Below, piece by piece: positions 1 through 10,443 of a stretch of 64,000 bases of DNA. Position 1 is the first letter of the stretch. Each line of letters starts with the position of its first letter. The DNA lies in the NCBI GenBank assembly GCA_003254925.1, contig QANZ01030760.1:1-64000 (forward strand), written 5' to 3'. The stretch comes from Chamaecrista fasciculata (Eukaryota > Streptophyta > Magnoliopsida > Fabales > Fabaceae). Position numbers and translations under genes: made by a program. The notes beneath the pieces were generated by a model that saw only the letters and a program-made list of their open reading frames with translations, was not told where the DNA came from and ran no database searches.

Positions 1-1030
1 ATAGACTTGCCTACCAATGGATATCATTGTGGATGACTGGATTCAGATATTTTAAGAGTGTTTGTGTTTTTGATAATTAGAATATTTCTTAAATGATTAA
101 TTAGTAAATATAATATTTGATATATCAAAATCTCATTTTAATTCTTAATGTTTACGTCAAATTTTATTTTGACCCCTAATAATTTTTTAAAGTCGAATAT
201 TCATTTTGATTCATTATCTTTGCCTCAACTTTGTAGATTGCAAGTATTCCATTTTAGTATATTGTAATTGAGAAAGTAACATTTGAGTGACATGTGGTTA
301 TCATTGTTATCACAATAAATCCTTGAACATTACTTTTGTTTAACAGTAAGTAAACATGTGATACTCACGTGATCACCGTCATGTAACCAAAGTGGAATAC
401 ATGTAAATTATAAGATATTAAAGTATAATTTATCTTAATTTATTTTGGTTGCCCACATAATTTCTGAGACTTCATGTTGATTAGTCTTGACTCAACTCGC
501 ATAACACATCTGACTATGAAAGAGAAGAAAAATGTTTGGTGAGTAATATTAATATTTAACATTTTTGGACGAATGAATGATTTACTTAACAAGAAAGAGA
601 AAAAGATATGAAGAGAAAATGACAATGTACTCCAAGTTTCCACTATGTGAAGCGACTTTCATGCACAAATGTCATTCACATGGCATTAATTAAGTTGTTG
701 CAAATTTCTTTAAAAAAAATATGTGGAATTTTTTTAAAAAGAATATATAAATAAAAAACCACATTTTCCCTATACGGTTATTTTATTATCAATAAAATTT
801 TAAAAAAATGAATTCTCTTACCGTCTTACCTATGAAAGTTCATGAGTTTTTTTAAATAAGCTCATAGATAAATTATAATCTGAATGCGGTAACATGAGAA
901 CAATCCCATATGATTCTAATTTCTAACTAACATATTAGTGTGAAAGATAAATTTTTGGGGACTAGTTAGCAATAATGTATATCCACTAATGATATTGATC
1001 TGCTTTAATTATTAACCTTACTTTACCTAC
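1..1030. other. AT-rich intergenic DNA, no gene seen
   Basis: The stretch is A/T-rich with stop codons in all frames. A short minus-strand open frame at 440-643 has no recognisable domain and is judged chance. I see no RNA gene or element boundary here. Confidence 0.6.
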
Positions 1031-1034
1031 ATCT

Positions 1035-1215
1035 ACGAGGGATTGGTTCAAGTGATAAGCGTTTTAGTATCACTTAAGTAAGTTCTTAGGTTCAAAATTT
1101 TGTGAATGCACTTATTCTTATCAGGAGACTCCCCCACCATAATTAGGTGCAGATGTAAATCAAGTCTAAATTAATCAGGACAAAGTCTCATAAATCAGGC
1201 ATTAAAAATACATAA
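1035..1215 (+). mobile_element. Possible decayed tRNA-derived SINE
   Basis: A box A-like string (ggttcaagtg near 1047) is followed about 45 bases later by a box B-like string (aggttcaaaa near 1091), the spacing of a tRNA-type internal promoter. The downstream part, with repeated 'aatcagg' words, resembles the tRNA-unrelated body of dicot SINEs. I did not find a convincing target duplication or tail, so this is only a candidate. It could be chance resemblance in AT-rich DNA. Confidence 0.3.
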
Positions 1216-1586
1216 ATCAGGATAAATTGTACTTTTATGGTGGTCAGGTATGTGTCATATGTTCATTTATCGTTAAATTTTAACTTAAGTAAACAAGCAT
1301 CAAAGACCCATTATGTTAACGGTAAGAATTACATGCCCCTCAAAATGCTACTTTTAAAACCATGAGATATCAAAATAATGTGTAAATCACACAATATTAA
1401 AATATAATTTACTCTTAACTTTTAAATCTTTTTTACATAGGTGAAATGCATTATTGGGTTAGAGTTAGTTGGTTAGGGTGAAAGATAGACTTACTGAAGA
1501 GATGAATTATTATTTTGAAACTAATGTCTATTGACTATTTTGGTCAAAACTTTAAATTGGTCTCACATAAAAAGATACTTTCAACT

Positions 1587-1870
1587 AAAAATAAAATAGT
1601 AAACTAATAATTTGGTCCCTAAAAAGTAAAAGAGCTACCAACTCACTCTCTAAAAAGATTGAAATACACATTTATCCTCTGAAAAATCAAAATGATATAC
1701 TCTTTAGTCCTTAAAAGATTAAAACAATATACTATTTAGTCCATAAAAGAACTAATTAGTATAACTTTTTATCTTTCAAAGACTAAACTATACATTTCAA
1801 TCTTTCAGAGATTGAATTGTCAACTCAGTAATCTTTCAGGGACCAATTTATTAACTTACTAAAAAATAAA
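1587..1870. mobile_element. Small TIR element with 'ggtccct' arms
   Basis: The left end (tagtaaactaataatttggt) and the reverse complement of the right end (tagtaagttaataaattggt) match over about 50 bases with scattered differences. The interior repeats the theme 'aaagattaaa...tagtcc'. Flanking A-rich words aaaaataaa at 1587-1595 and 1862-1870 could be a 9-bp target duplication, but their composition makes chance likely. It looks like a non-autonomous TIR element of the type seen with clean duplications elsewhere in the window (48946, 63228). Confidence 0.45.
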
Positions 1871-1940
1871 CTTGACAAAAAAAAGTGAGGAAAGAAACAA
1901 AAAAAAAAACTTCACAAGCAGGCCCTAGGTCCAGGGCTCT

Positions 1941-2060
1941 TTGGGCCATTGTATTATTTGACAACTCTAAAAATTTGGGTAATTTCTATGGAAATCCAGA
2001 AAGATAACCTCAACGCCCAAAAACCCTATGTATATAAGCTTAGCACAAACCCTAATTTTG
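1941..2060 (+). promoter_or_regulatory. Plant promoter-like segment: site II, TATA box, telo-box
   Basis: TGGGCC lies at 1942-1947 (site II-type motif), a good TATA box (tatgtatataagc) at 2028-2040, and a telo-box (aaaccctaa) at 2047-2055. This combination is known from promoters of plant ribosomal-protein and other translation-related genes. Transcription would start near 2065-2075, just upstream of the ATG at 2106. What is transcribed is unknown. Confidence 0.45.
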
Positions 2061-2105
2061 ATCTAACGATTACTTGATCTTATCTGAGCAGAGACTTCGA
2101 CAGGC

Positions 2106-2342
2106 ATGGCCGATTCCTTTCTCTCTTATCTCCTCATTGCTTTGGTGACGGCGGAGCCGCCCTTCTTCCTCCGTTGCCGGCGGCTCTGCTCCCAATTTCC
2201 GGCGGCGAGAGATTTATTTCTCCAAGGCGTTGGCCTCTTTGCCGTCGAACTCTGCGATGAAGACTGCCCGCGGTCAGAGCCCTCGCGCATTTTCTTACTG
2301 CACGGGGCTATGATGGCCTCGCGGGCTTATCCAAACATCTAA
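2106..2342 (+). CDS. Short GC-rich ORF behind the promoter-like segment, product unknown
   Basis: A 78-codon open frame starts about 70 bases after the TATA box and is much more GC-rich (cggcggcg runs) than its surroundings. That fits either a real first exon or captured genic DNA. The protein begins MADSFLSYLLIALVTAE, which is hydrophobic, and continues with cysteine- and arginine-rich sequence. I recognise no family. The frame ends at TAA just where the DNA becomes T-rich and intron-like, so the true product may be spliced, or the transcript may be non-coding. Downstream exons could not be identified. Confidence 0.22.
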   Translation: MADSFLSYLLIALVTAEPPFFLRCRRLCSQFPAARDLFLQGVGLFAVELCDEDCPRSEPSRIFLLHGAMMASRAYPNI

Positions 2343-2399
2343 TTGCTTGATTGTTTAATTTATTTTATTGTCGATTTTCTTTTGGTTTGTGAGAAATTT

Positions 2400-2860
2400 T
2401 GTTCTTGGTGCTGCTAGTGGATATCTAGATGAGTTGGTTTTGTTCTGAATCTTGTTTTTTTTTTGTGCTACTTTATCATTAGAAATTTGATGTTTCGTTT
2501 TTTTTTTCTTTCATTTATTTTGGTAATTAGAAGCATTTTTTTGTTTGTGGAGCCATTACTAGTTTCTTTGTTTGCATTTTGCACGATTCACACAAGAATT
2601 ATGGTTTGGTCGATTCAAACTGTGTGGAAAGACTGTGTTTGTGCATTTGATATCTATGAGTTGATTTTGTTCTGAATCGTTTTTTTTTTTTTGTGCTGCT
2701 TTCTCATTGGAAGTTTGATGTTTTCATTAATTTTGGTAACTAGAAGCATTCTTTTTATATTTTTTTGGAGCAATTTATAGCTTCTTTATTTGCATTTTGC
2801 GCGCTGCACACATGAATTATGGTTTGGTCGATTCAAACTGTGTGGAAAGACTGTTTGGAA
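2400..2860 (+). repeat. Tandem duplication of about 220-227 bp
   Basis: Two successive units (about 2405-2633 and 2634-2856) share the order 'gagttg...ttttgttctgaatc', 'gtgctgctttctcattggaa', 'tagaagcatt', 'tttgcattttgc' and 'ggtttggtcgattcaaactg'. The offset is 227 at the first marker and 218 at the last, so indels have accumulated, mainly in T-runs. The T-rich composition resembles a plant intron. If the promoter at 2030 is real, this would lie in its first intron. Confidence 0.75.
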
Positions 2861-3900
2861 TCAGTTTGTTAGAGTAAATTGATAAAACTCTTAATCATTC
2901 AGTTGAAACAGTGATTAACAAGGTATTAACCTTTATGATTAAATGGTTCGGTTTTCGATTCTTTCTGCTTTCTATACAGATTTATAATAAAATCGTTCTC
3001 AATCTTTCACGAATCTTTTATTCTTCAGTCGTATTTGGTAGTATGATCTAACCCCATAATCACCTACTCATGGATCATGGCAATGTAGTAGAAGAAGGAA
3101 TATAGTGAAGGTTATTGCTGCCATCTCCCTTGTACGTTACTGTTGAGGTTTTTGGTACATGTTTTTATCTGTGGATGTAGGTTTACACGTATTCAACATT
3201 TGATTGATTTTGCTATGAGGTGAAGAACCATCAAACTGAACTCCAGACAGATATGCTTACTTTTCAATTCAATGAATGATGAACGATACAGGGGATGCTA
3301 TTATTACAAGTGCTGCTTCTCAGACATTAGTTCTACTTCTGCACTTTTAGATCTTTTCACATTCATGCCCGAAGCAAGAAGGGTGTGGAGGAATCTTCAA
3401 AGGAATGTATCACAATTTTGTAGTATGAATGTCAATACCCCATTTATGGGCTTGAATAAGAGTAAATTTTGTTTGAGTCTTGTAAATTGGCGATTGCCCT
3501 TAACTCATGAGTCATGATTGAGTGTGATCTAGCCATATGGTATAGCTAATGCTATGCTATTGCTATATATTAGTAGGTATACCTTCTTTGTATAACAGGC
3601 GCGGCTTGTGTATTCCCTTCTTTAAGAAGTTATATTTGGTGATTAGATCCTAATCAATTAACACGTATGGTTTTAAAAATGCAATTTTTAACGTAAAATC
3701 GTATGTTTATACGTTTATACATAGATAAAAATGATCACCTTTCGTTGCAACTCGAACACGGGTTGAAATGAGTAAATTAAAGAGAAAGGCGAATGAATTC
3801 CTAAATTTGACCCAAGTTTGAAAGAACAAAAAGACTCACTATTCTATACAAATAACCTATTTCTAAATCCAAAAGAAGATCTGGCCCAAAAAAACCCAAA
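2861..3900. other. No recognisable gene
   Basis: The DNA is of mixed composition. The longest open frame (3272-3517, 81 codons) has no recognisable domain and no codon-level signal that I can see. It could belong to the 3' part of a transcript started near 2070. A C-box-like ATGATGA occurs at 3273 but no matching D box at snoRNA spacing. Confidence 0.4.
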
Positions 3901-4200
3901 AGGAGAAGAAGAATGAGGTTGATAGAAGAATTTGATTGGATGAGGACACAAGTTTATTTTTTTTCTTTCATTCTTGGGCTTTGCAACGTCTTCAGAAAGA
4001 TAATATTTATGACTTATGAGACATGCACATTAACACATACATACAAACACGCCAAAAGGAGAAGAAGAACGAGGTTGATAGAAGAATTTGGTTGGATGAG
4101 AACCCAAGTTTATCTTTTTTTCTTTTCCATTCTTTGGCTTCACAACGTCTTTAGAAAGACAAAATATCTGAAGCATGAAACACTAATACGAATATACCGA
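3901..4200 (+). repeat. Tandem duplication, period 156 bp
   Basis: The unit beginning aggagaagaagaatgaggtt at 3901 is repeated at 4057. Both units continue with 'gatagaagaatttg', 'ttggatgag', 'aagtttat', 'ttctttc' and 'caacgtctt...agaaaga'. Identity is high in the first 120 bases. The duplicated segment is open in one frame across both units (3913-4215), but the predicted protein matches nothing I know. Confidence 0.75.
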
Positions 4201-5089
4201 TATGTTAAGTTTTAAAAATGACATGACACGACATATATATATCAATGTTGTTAAAGGTGTTTGCCTTAGTGCCTAAGACACTGGGTGAAGGCTTCTAAAC
4301 CTTGAGAGGCGGTATGTTCACTAAGGCATACTTAAACGTTTGCTTTTGACGTTTTTTATTATGCAGAAGTACCCGCATCAGTCGCTTAAATAAGATAAAC
4401 TACAATTTAATAAAAGCAAAAGGTAACTTCTTTTGTTCTTCAGCGGTTTTGCCACAAGAATTATATAGTAATTTATTAATTCCCTATCCTGTTCGGTCAT
4501 CTACCTCTACTATTATTTTTTTATTATATTTTGTGTTCTACCTCCACTATTAATCTCCGCTATTCTTTTTTAATTATATTCTTTGTCTTCTATCTCCACT
4601 ATTCCTTTTTATTATGTTCTTTTCCTCTACTCTTCAAAACTCCATCCTCTGCTCTTGAATGAAAAGAAGAAAATAAAAAATTAGCTAGTTGTCCTCCACT
4701 TGTTTCATATTTCCAATAAGGGATTATCTATCATGTGCCCTTGATAAGGCTCATTTAATAACCTTGAAAATGTAAAAAGTAACTGAAATTTTTTAACAAT
4801 ATTAATTTCTTATCTCTCTTTATCTTTTATGACAAAAATACCCTTATAATTTGTTAATTATTTAGTGAGATTTAAATTAAATTTGACATAACTAAATAAA
4901 ATATTGTATTATATTTTATTAATTTTTTTATTCAAATAAAAACAATCATATGCATACATATCTTTTTTTTTTTCTTTTTTCAATCATAAAAGAAAATTAA
5001 CAATCATACGCTTTGTTGTTTTTTTTTTCTTTTTCACATATTATATTATACTTAATGTGATTTATGTTTTTTTATNGAAAATAAGTTTT
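4201..5089. other. AT-rich intergenic DNA with a single-N join
   Basis: No gene is seen. T-rich tracts dominate, and a 'cctaagacactgggtgaaggc' type sequence near 4270 looks repetitive but could not be assigned. A single N at 5076 lies immediately before a LINE fragment and probably marks a contig join. Confidence 0.5.
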
Positions 5090-5350
5090 TATCGCAGGGC
5101 ATAAGACTCACTTTGTTGTATGGTACTGAACGTTGTGCGATAGAAGGGTAGCATGAGAAAAAATTTAACGTAACTAAGATGATAATGCTTCAATGGATGT
5201 GTGGTCATACTATAAAGGATAAGATCATCAAAGAGAAAGTTGAGATAACACCTATCATAGAGAAGTTGGTCGAAACACGCCTTAGATTGTTCATACATGT
5301 AAGAAGAAAACCTACGGAGGCTCTAATACGCAGAGTTGACTAATTGACAG
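5090..5350 (+). pseudogene. RTE-like non-LTR retrotransposon, C-terminal scrap
   Basis: Translation gives LLYGTERCAIEG, then after a TAG stop MIMLQWMCGHTIKDKI, followed by a segment ending ETRLRLFIHVRRKPTEA. This is the familiar order LLYGTE(C)W...M.MLRWMCGHT..D.I...ETRLRWFGHV.RR from the C-terminal end of plant RTE-type LINE reverse transcriptases. Only the last 80 or so codons are present, with at least one in-frame stop before a terminal TAA near 5338. The N at 5076 sits where the rest of the coding region would begin, so the upstream part is either lost or in a gap. Confidence 0.8.
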
Positions 5351-6160
5351 ATTATCGTATAATCTGAACCATTAGGGATGAGCAAAATTGGGTCCAATCA
5401 ACCAAACCTGCTCAAAATTGTACATCAAGTTAATTAACCCCATAAAATTGATTAATTAAAACAAAAGTTAAATCTCAAAACTGATTGAGATTGAGAAGAA
5501 ACAAAATACACGTAGTGTATACGTGTAAAAGCATAGTGCAGAGGTGGCAGGAGATTGTGGCAAAAGACATGTATACAAATGCAGTTAGCTTTTTCACTCA
5601 CCAATTTTAGTATAAAGACGTTTCATATTCCTTAAAACTCTTGTCTTTTCTTTCGGTTTCTACAATAACAATGGTTTCACGCAATTAGTTTCAAACTTAA
5701 ACTAGTATATTTCATTCATTACCACTTTCAAGAAAAAGTAAGCAAAATTAATGCCTCTTTTGTTCCTCTCTCTTTTTTTTTTGGCCTAATCACCTTTATT
5801 ATCTTTATATATATATTGAAAAAATTGTAATATTTTTTAAATATCTATTTTTTAAAAAGATATTTAAAAAAAATATCTATTTTTTTAAAAAAATCTTTTG
5901 TCTTTTCATATTTTTTAAATATCTATTGAAAAAATCTTATATAAAAATCTTTTATATAAGATTTTTTAAAAAATCACCTTTAATGGAATGATATCTATTT
6001 TAAAGGTGATTTGGCCAAAATTTATTATCTTTTTTAAAGTAATGATAGATATCATTCGATTTTATCCTTTAAAAAATTGTATTTATATACTCTTCTTTGA
6101 GAAATTGTCAATAATTATGTTATTTCTCTTTTCCGTATTTTCAAAACTACGCAAATTGCT
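5351..6160. other. AT-rich DNA with short A/T inverted repeats
   Basis: No gene is seen. From about 5815 to 5990, blocks of 'ttttttaaaaaa' and 'atatctattttttaaa' recur in both orientations and could fold into weak hairpins. This is low-complexity DNA next to the 5' break of a LINE. Confidence 0.5.
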
Positions 6161-6164
6161 TATG

Positions 6165-7346
6165 TACGCAAATTGGAGAACTACCTTTCATGAAACAACG
6201 ATTAGTGTATTATCTTGGATATACTCTGATCATCACCCTCTTCTCTTGTACCTTCAAAAAGAAAACAATGATGTTAGGAATAGACCTTTTAGGTTTGAGG
6301 CTGCTTGGCTCACCCATGAATTATTTGAGAACTTTGTGCAAAATAATTGGAATAATCATGAGGACTGGAATGCTAATATGATAGAGTTCACTCTTAGAAT
6401 TAAAAATTGGAATAATAAGATTTTGGCCATATTGGTAAAAGAAAGAGGAATATCCTTAATAGACTTAGGGGCATTCAAAAAGCCCCTAGCTATCCTAAAA
6501 ACATCTTCTTACATAATTTAGAGAGTACCTTGCAAAAGGAGTTAAATGTGATTCTTTCTCAAGAGGAAATCTTATGGCAACAGAAATCTAGGTGTCAATG
6601 GTTGACACATGGGGATAAAAACACTAGATACTTTATTACTAAAACTATTATTAGAAGAAGAAGGAATAGAATAAATATGCTTAAGGATGATAACGATGCA
6701 TGGGTTGATGATGTTGATTGCATTAAAAATATTGCTGTTAATTATTATACTAATCTTTTCCATGAAGAAATGCCTACCAGACCTGCTGTCCATTCTACAG
6801 TAGGTTTTGATCATATACCTGAGGAGGAATTAACCCAAATGGAGGCTCTACCTTCTCTTCATGAACTCAAGAGAGCACTTTTCTCTATGGGTGGAACAAA
6901 AGCCCCCGGAGATGATGGTTTCCCTTCAATTTTCTTTCAAAAAAGCTGGAATCAGGTTTGCCATAGTATGCATACTGTAGTGTGTAAAGCATTTGATGGT
7001 AAGGTCAGCTTAGAAGATATTAATAGAACTCTTTTGGTGCTTGTTCCTAAAAATGATAAACCTGAGTATATAACACAATTTCGTCCCATTGCACTTTGTA
7101 ATGTCATTTATAAATGCATTTCAAAAATTATTGTTAATAGACTCAAAAGTTATCTACCAAATTGGGTGTCCCCGTTACAAGCTAGCTTTGTTCCGGGTCG
7201 CAATATTCAGGACAATATTATTATAGCTCAGGAGATGCTTCATAGTATGAGGAGATTAAATGGGAAAAAGAACTATATGGCTATAAAAATTGACCTTGAA
7301 AAGGCTTATGATAGGCTTAGTTGGGACACAATAAATAATGTTCTGA
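6165..7346 (+). pseudogene. L1-type LINE ORF2 fragment (endonuclease end and RT fingers/palm start)
   Basis: The first part (6165-6420) encodes the end of the endonuclease, with SDHHPLLL followed by RPFRFEAAWLTH, a hallmark of plant L1 ORF2. A one-base deletion in the T-run near 6420 shifts the frame. The following frame (to 6529 and beyond) continues the linker with W..HGD.NT..F, then the reverse transcriptase from about 6880 (GTKAPGDDGFPSIFF), FRPIALCNVIYK, and QASFVPGRNIQDNI up to IDLEKAYDRLSW. That last motif holds the first catalytic aspartate. The protein stops right after it. The YADD motif, thumb and 3' end are missing, and the sequence passes directly into copia DNA near 7347-7356. 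It cannot be functional. The upstream ORF1 and most of the endonuclease are also absent. Confidence 0.9.
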
Positions 7347-8283
7347 ATGAATGTGTTGCTCACCGAGCGTGGTGAACCCACCACCTATCAAGAGGCCATC
7401 GTAGATCCCAACTTAGAGAAATGGGTTGAAGCCATGAAGGCTGAGACGCAATCCATGTACGACAACCAAGTTTGGACCTTGGTCACTCCACCTGAAGGGG
7501 TAAAACCCGTCGGGTGTAAGTGGGTTTTCAAAGAGAAAACAGACATGGATGGCAACGTCACCGTCTTCAAGGCGAGGTTAGTTGCAAAGGGATTTACGCA
7601 ACGTCATGGTATAGACTATGACGAGACGTTTTCGCCTGTTGCAATGGCCAAATCCATTAGGATACTCCTTGCCATAGCTGCATATTACGACTATGAGATA
7701 TGGCAAATGGATGTCAAAACAACATTCCTTAACGGAAGGCTGCCCGAGGATGTGTATATGATACAACCCGAGGGGTTTGAATGTCCTGAGGCACCAGACA
7801 AGGTGTGCAAGCTTCAGAGATCCATTTATGGATTGAAGCAAGCATCCAGGAGTTGGAATCATCGTTTTGATGAGGTCGTGAAAGAGTTTGGCTTCCTACA
7901 AAACCCTGACGAACCTTGTGATTACAAGAAAGTTAGTGGGAGCACGATTGTGTTCTTGGTACTGTATGTCGATGACATACTACTCATTGGGAATGATGTC
8001 TCAACCTTAGAGATTGTAAAATCCTGGATGGGAAAATCCTTTTCAATGAAGGACCTAGGAGAAACCGCCTATATTCTAGGAATAAAGATCTATAGAGATA
8101 GATCTCGTAGGCTTCTTGGGTTGAGTCAAAGCACATACTTGGATAAGGTACTGAAGAGGTTCAGTATGCAAGATTCCAAGAAGGGATTCATTCCGATGAA
8201 TCATGGGCTGACCCTAAGCAAGAAACAGTGTCCGAGGACACTTGTTGAGCGAGGTCGCATGAGTGGGATCCCCTATGCAATAC
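7347..8283 (+). pseudogene. Ty1/copia reverse-transcriptase fragment
   Basis: This is one uninterrupted open frame of RVT_2 type. It opens with LTERGEPTTYQEAI and WVEAMKAE, then CKWVFKEK and F.ARLVAKGFTQRHGIDYDETFSPV. QMDVKTTFLNG follows, where most relatives have KTAFLNG. Then come YGLKQASRSWN and the catalytic LYVDDILLIGND, ending MSGIPYA. Family members continue from that point with a SAIGSIMY-like string into RNase H, but here unrelated AT-rich DNA follows at about 8281. No gag, integrase, RNase H or LTR is attached. The absence of stops over 900 bases suggests a recent arrival. The left end is joined to an L1 reverse transcriptase, making a two-RT fusion. Confidence 0.93.
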
Positions 8284-8454
8284 TCACAAATTTTTACAAT
8301 TGCACGATCTGATTTTAATTTTCTGAGTTACCTTTCTCACAAGTTTATTTAAATTATTGAGATTAAAAGATTTGTTAACATAAATTAAAGACAATCGTCA
8401 TCTATCTGTACCAATTAATATTAAGGGTAAATTATATAAAAGGTCATGTGATTT

Positions 8455-9240
8455 AGCGCATTTTTAAATAGGGTCTTTGTGATTTAAAAAGTGTCAAATT
8501 AGGGGTCTGTGGTTTCTTCCATTAGCAAAAAGGGTCCTGAGGTATATTTCCATCCAAAATTTAACAGAAATTTTGGCTAAAATATTATTTTAAGACCCTA
8601 AAAGTTTTATTTTTTTACATTAAGGTCATTTCTTTTTAGAATAGGATCAAAACATTAAAAAAAGAAATAAATTAAAATTTTAAAAAAATTTGCCCAAATA
8701 CACAACTCTTCATCTCCTTCCCGACTCCTTTTATTGCTTTTGTATTGCAGATTTAATGTGCCACACTTGTTGCTGTATAGAAATTCTTGAATAACAAAAT
8801 TAAATTGATATGTTGTTAGGTATCCCTCTTCCCGCCGTCATGCATTCTTTTGATCCGGAACCAGATGTATTGGGGCATAAAAGATTGTATGCCATTTTTG
8901 CAGGGCCACGTCTGTTCTTTAGCTTGGGGTCATTGTTTCTACTTAAGATCCTTGTCTGAATCTTCTTTAGTTCTTCACTGAACCGTGCATTTGGACAAAT
9001 TCCCTTAAAATTCTAATTTATTTCTTTTTTTTTTTTATGTTTTGATCCTATTCTAAAAAGAAAGGACCTTAATGTAAAAAAGTAAAAATTTTAAGGTCTT
9101 AAAATAATATTTTAGTCAAAATTTCTGTTAAATTTTGGATGGAAATATACCTCAAGACCCTTTTTGCTAACAGAAGAAACCACAAGCTTCAATTTAACAC
9201 TTTTTAAATCACAAAGATCCTATCTGAAAATGGGCCAACA
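8455..9240. mobile_element. Non-autonomous element with about 245-bp terminal inverted repeats
   Basis: The segment 8456-8703 is repeated in inverted orientation at about 8984-9238. Shared words include 'gggtctttgtgatttaaaaa', 'ggtatatttccatccaaaat', 'ttaacagaaattttg', 'aaaatattattttaaga' and 'ttagaataggatcaaaac'. The loop (8704-8983) is less AT-rich and contains a short coding-like run. I could not define a clean target duplication. Long-TIR design and the 'agggtcctgaggt' style place it with the Mutator-like TIR elements found elsewhere in the window. Confidence 0.75.
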
Positions 9241-9417
9241 AAATTAACAGAAAAATAAGTGCAGGATAGTCCTAAAGTTAGCATGATTTCTTTCATCATA
9301 AAGTAAAACAAGTTTCATGGAATCAGTCTATTTGATTCATATGGTTGGAAAAGAAACACAAATGAAAAAGAAAAAAAAAAGAGCTAGTGTGAATAAATTA
9401 ATATCATGTGAGTCTCA

Positions 9418-9530
9418 TCTACTATCTACTAATCTACTATCTACTAATCTACTATCTACTAATCTACTATCTACTAATCTACTAATCTACTAATCTACTA
9501 TCTACTATCTACTAATCTACTAATTACTAC
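9418..9530 (+). repeat. Minisatellite based on atctacta / atctact units
   Basis: About 110 bases are built from the words 'atctacta' and 'atctact' in alternating order. The pattern is irregular (7- and 8-base steps), as expected of slippage. Confidence 0.9.
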
Positions 9531-9757
9531 AAAACAATGTTTTGCCTTCAACATGTGTCAAGCTCTTATTGGAGAGTAGCATTTCTTTTTTTTTTCTACT
9601 CTCACTCTGCCTTTGACACCTGTCCATTAAATTAAATTTTTTGGAAAAAAATTGAAAAAACTGGCGCCATCTAATCTGTGAGGGAAATTTGAATTTTAAC
9701 CCATTTGCACTTCCCATGCCACCATCAAATCTGATGCCACGTGTCACCATCTCAACC
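9531..9757. other. Flank of the left LTR, no gene
   Basis: Ordinary intergenic sequence leads up to the LTR. The five bases before the LTR are caacc (9753-9757), the expected position of one target duplication of piece A. Its partner would lie beyond the missing 5' LTR of that copy and cannot be checked. Confidence 0.5.
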
Positions 9758-10443
9758 TGATGAACCTGGTTATGGCCGGAGAGCATTACCTGGTTCGATG
9801 AAGCAACTCTGGGTCGAAAGTCGCCTGCAAGTTAATGAACGCACAGGGGTGGCCCTGCGATTCACCTCCGATGCTTAAGTCAGTAAAGAGCTTGAGAGCA
9901 ATAATATGTGTAAATAGCAATAGTGCGTACCTTTTTCCAGTGTTTTGGGCTTCCCTTTTATACTGGTTGAGGATCATCTCATAGGATCCGGATTTGGCTC
10001 CATATCTGATTGTGATCCTAACCAATTCTGCTGACCTGGCGCAGATGCTCAGGAAAACCTTAACTGATCGTGATCTTAACTGATTCGGCAGTTAAGATTG
10101 TGCCAAAGGCGTATATAATGAGAGATACGTGTGCCCCCTAACTTCTTCTTGACTCCTAATTGACGTGGAGACGTTCTCTTACACGTCTTCTTTGTGGACG
10201 CCTAGATGTTGGCGTTCTTGCTTGACGCAGGATAGTTCGGCGTCCACGATTGGGTGATCCCTCATTGGGCTTTTGGCGTCATCGGCCCAAGTCCGGTTGA
10301 CCTTAAGGGCTGTTGGGCCTATTATGGCGTTCTTGACTGGTATAGGACCATTAGGCGTTCTTGATCGAGTAATTCCCCTAAGTGGACCTTTACCGCCACT
10401 AGTCTGAGTCCTTAGAGCCTCCAATTTATTAGGCCTATTATCA
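9758..10443 (-). repeat. LTR of Tat-lineage gypsy element, piece A (3' LTR)
   Basis: This 686-base segment begins tgatgaacct and ends ggcctattatca, so it has TG...CA ends. It matches 29141-29828 from end to end, diverging immediately outside both termini. On the minus strand a TATA-like string (attatatac) lies near 10110-10118, a likely promoter for the element. The coding region of piece A lies to its right on the minus strand, so this is the 3' LTR. Confidence 0.93.

Noticed and set aside
440-643. Minus-strand open frame of 67 codons
   Set aside because: AT-rich chance frame with no motif and no promoter-like sequence.
3267-3345. C-box-like ATGATGA suggesting a box C/D snoRNA
   Set aside because: No CTGA D box at suitable spacing and no flanking terminal stem.
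9520-10424. Open frames across the left LTR on the minus strand
   Set aside because: They lie inside an LTR defined by two matching copies with TG...CA ends; not protein-coding.
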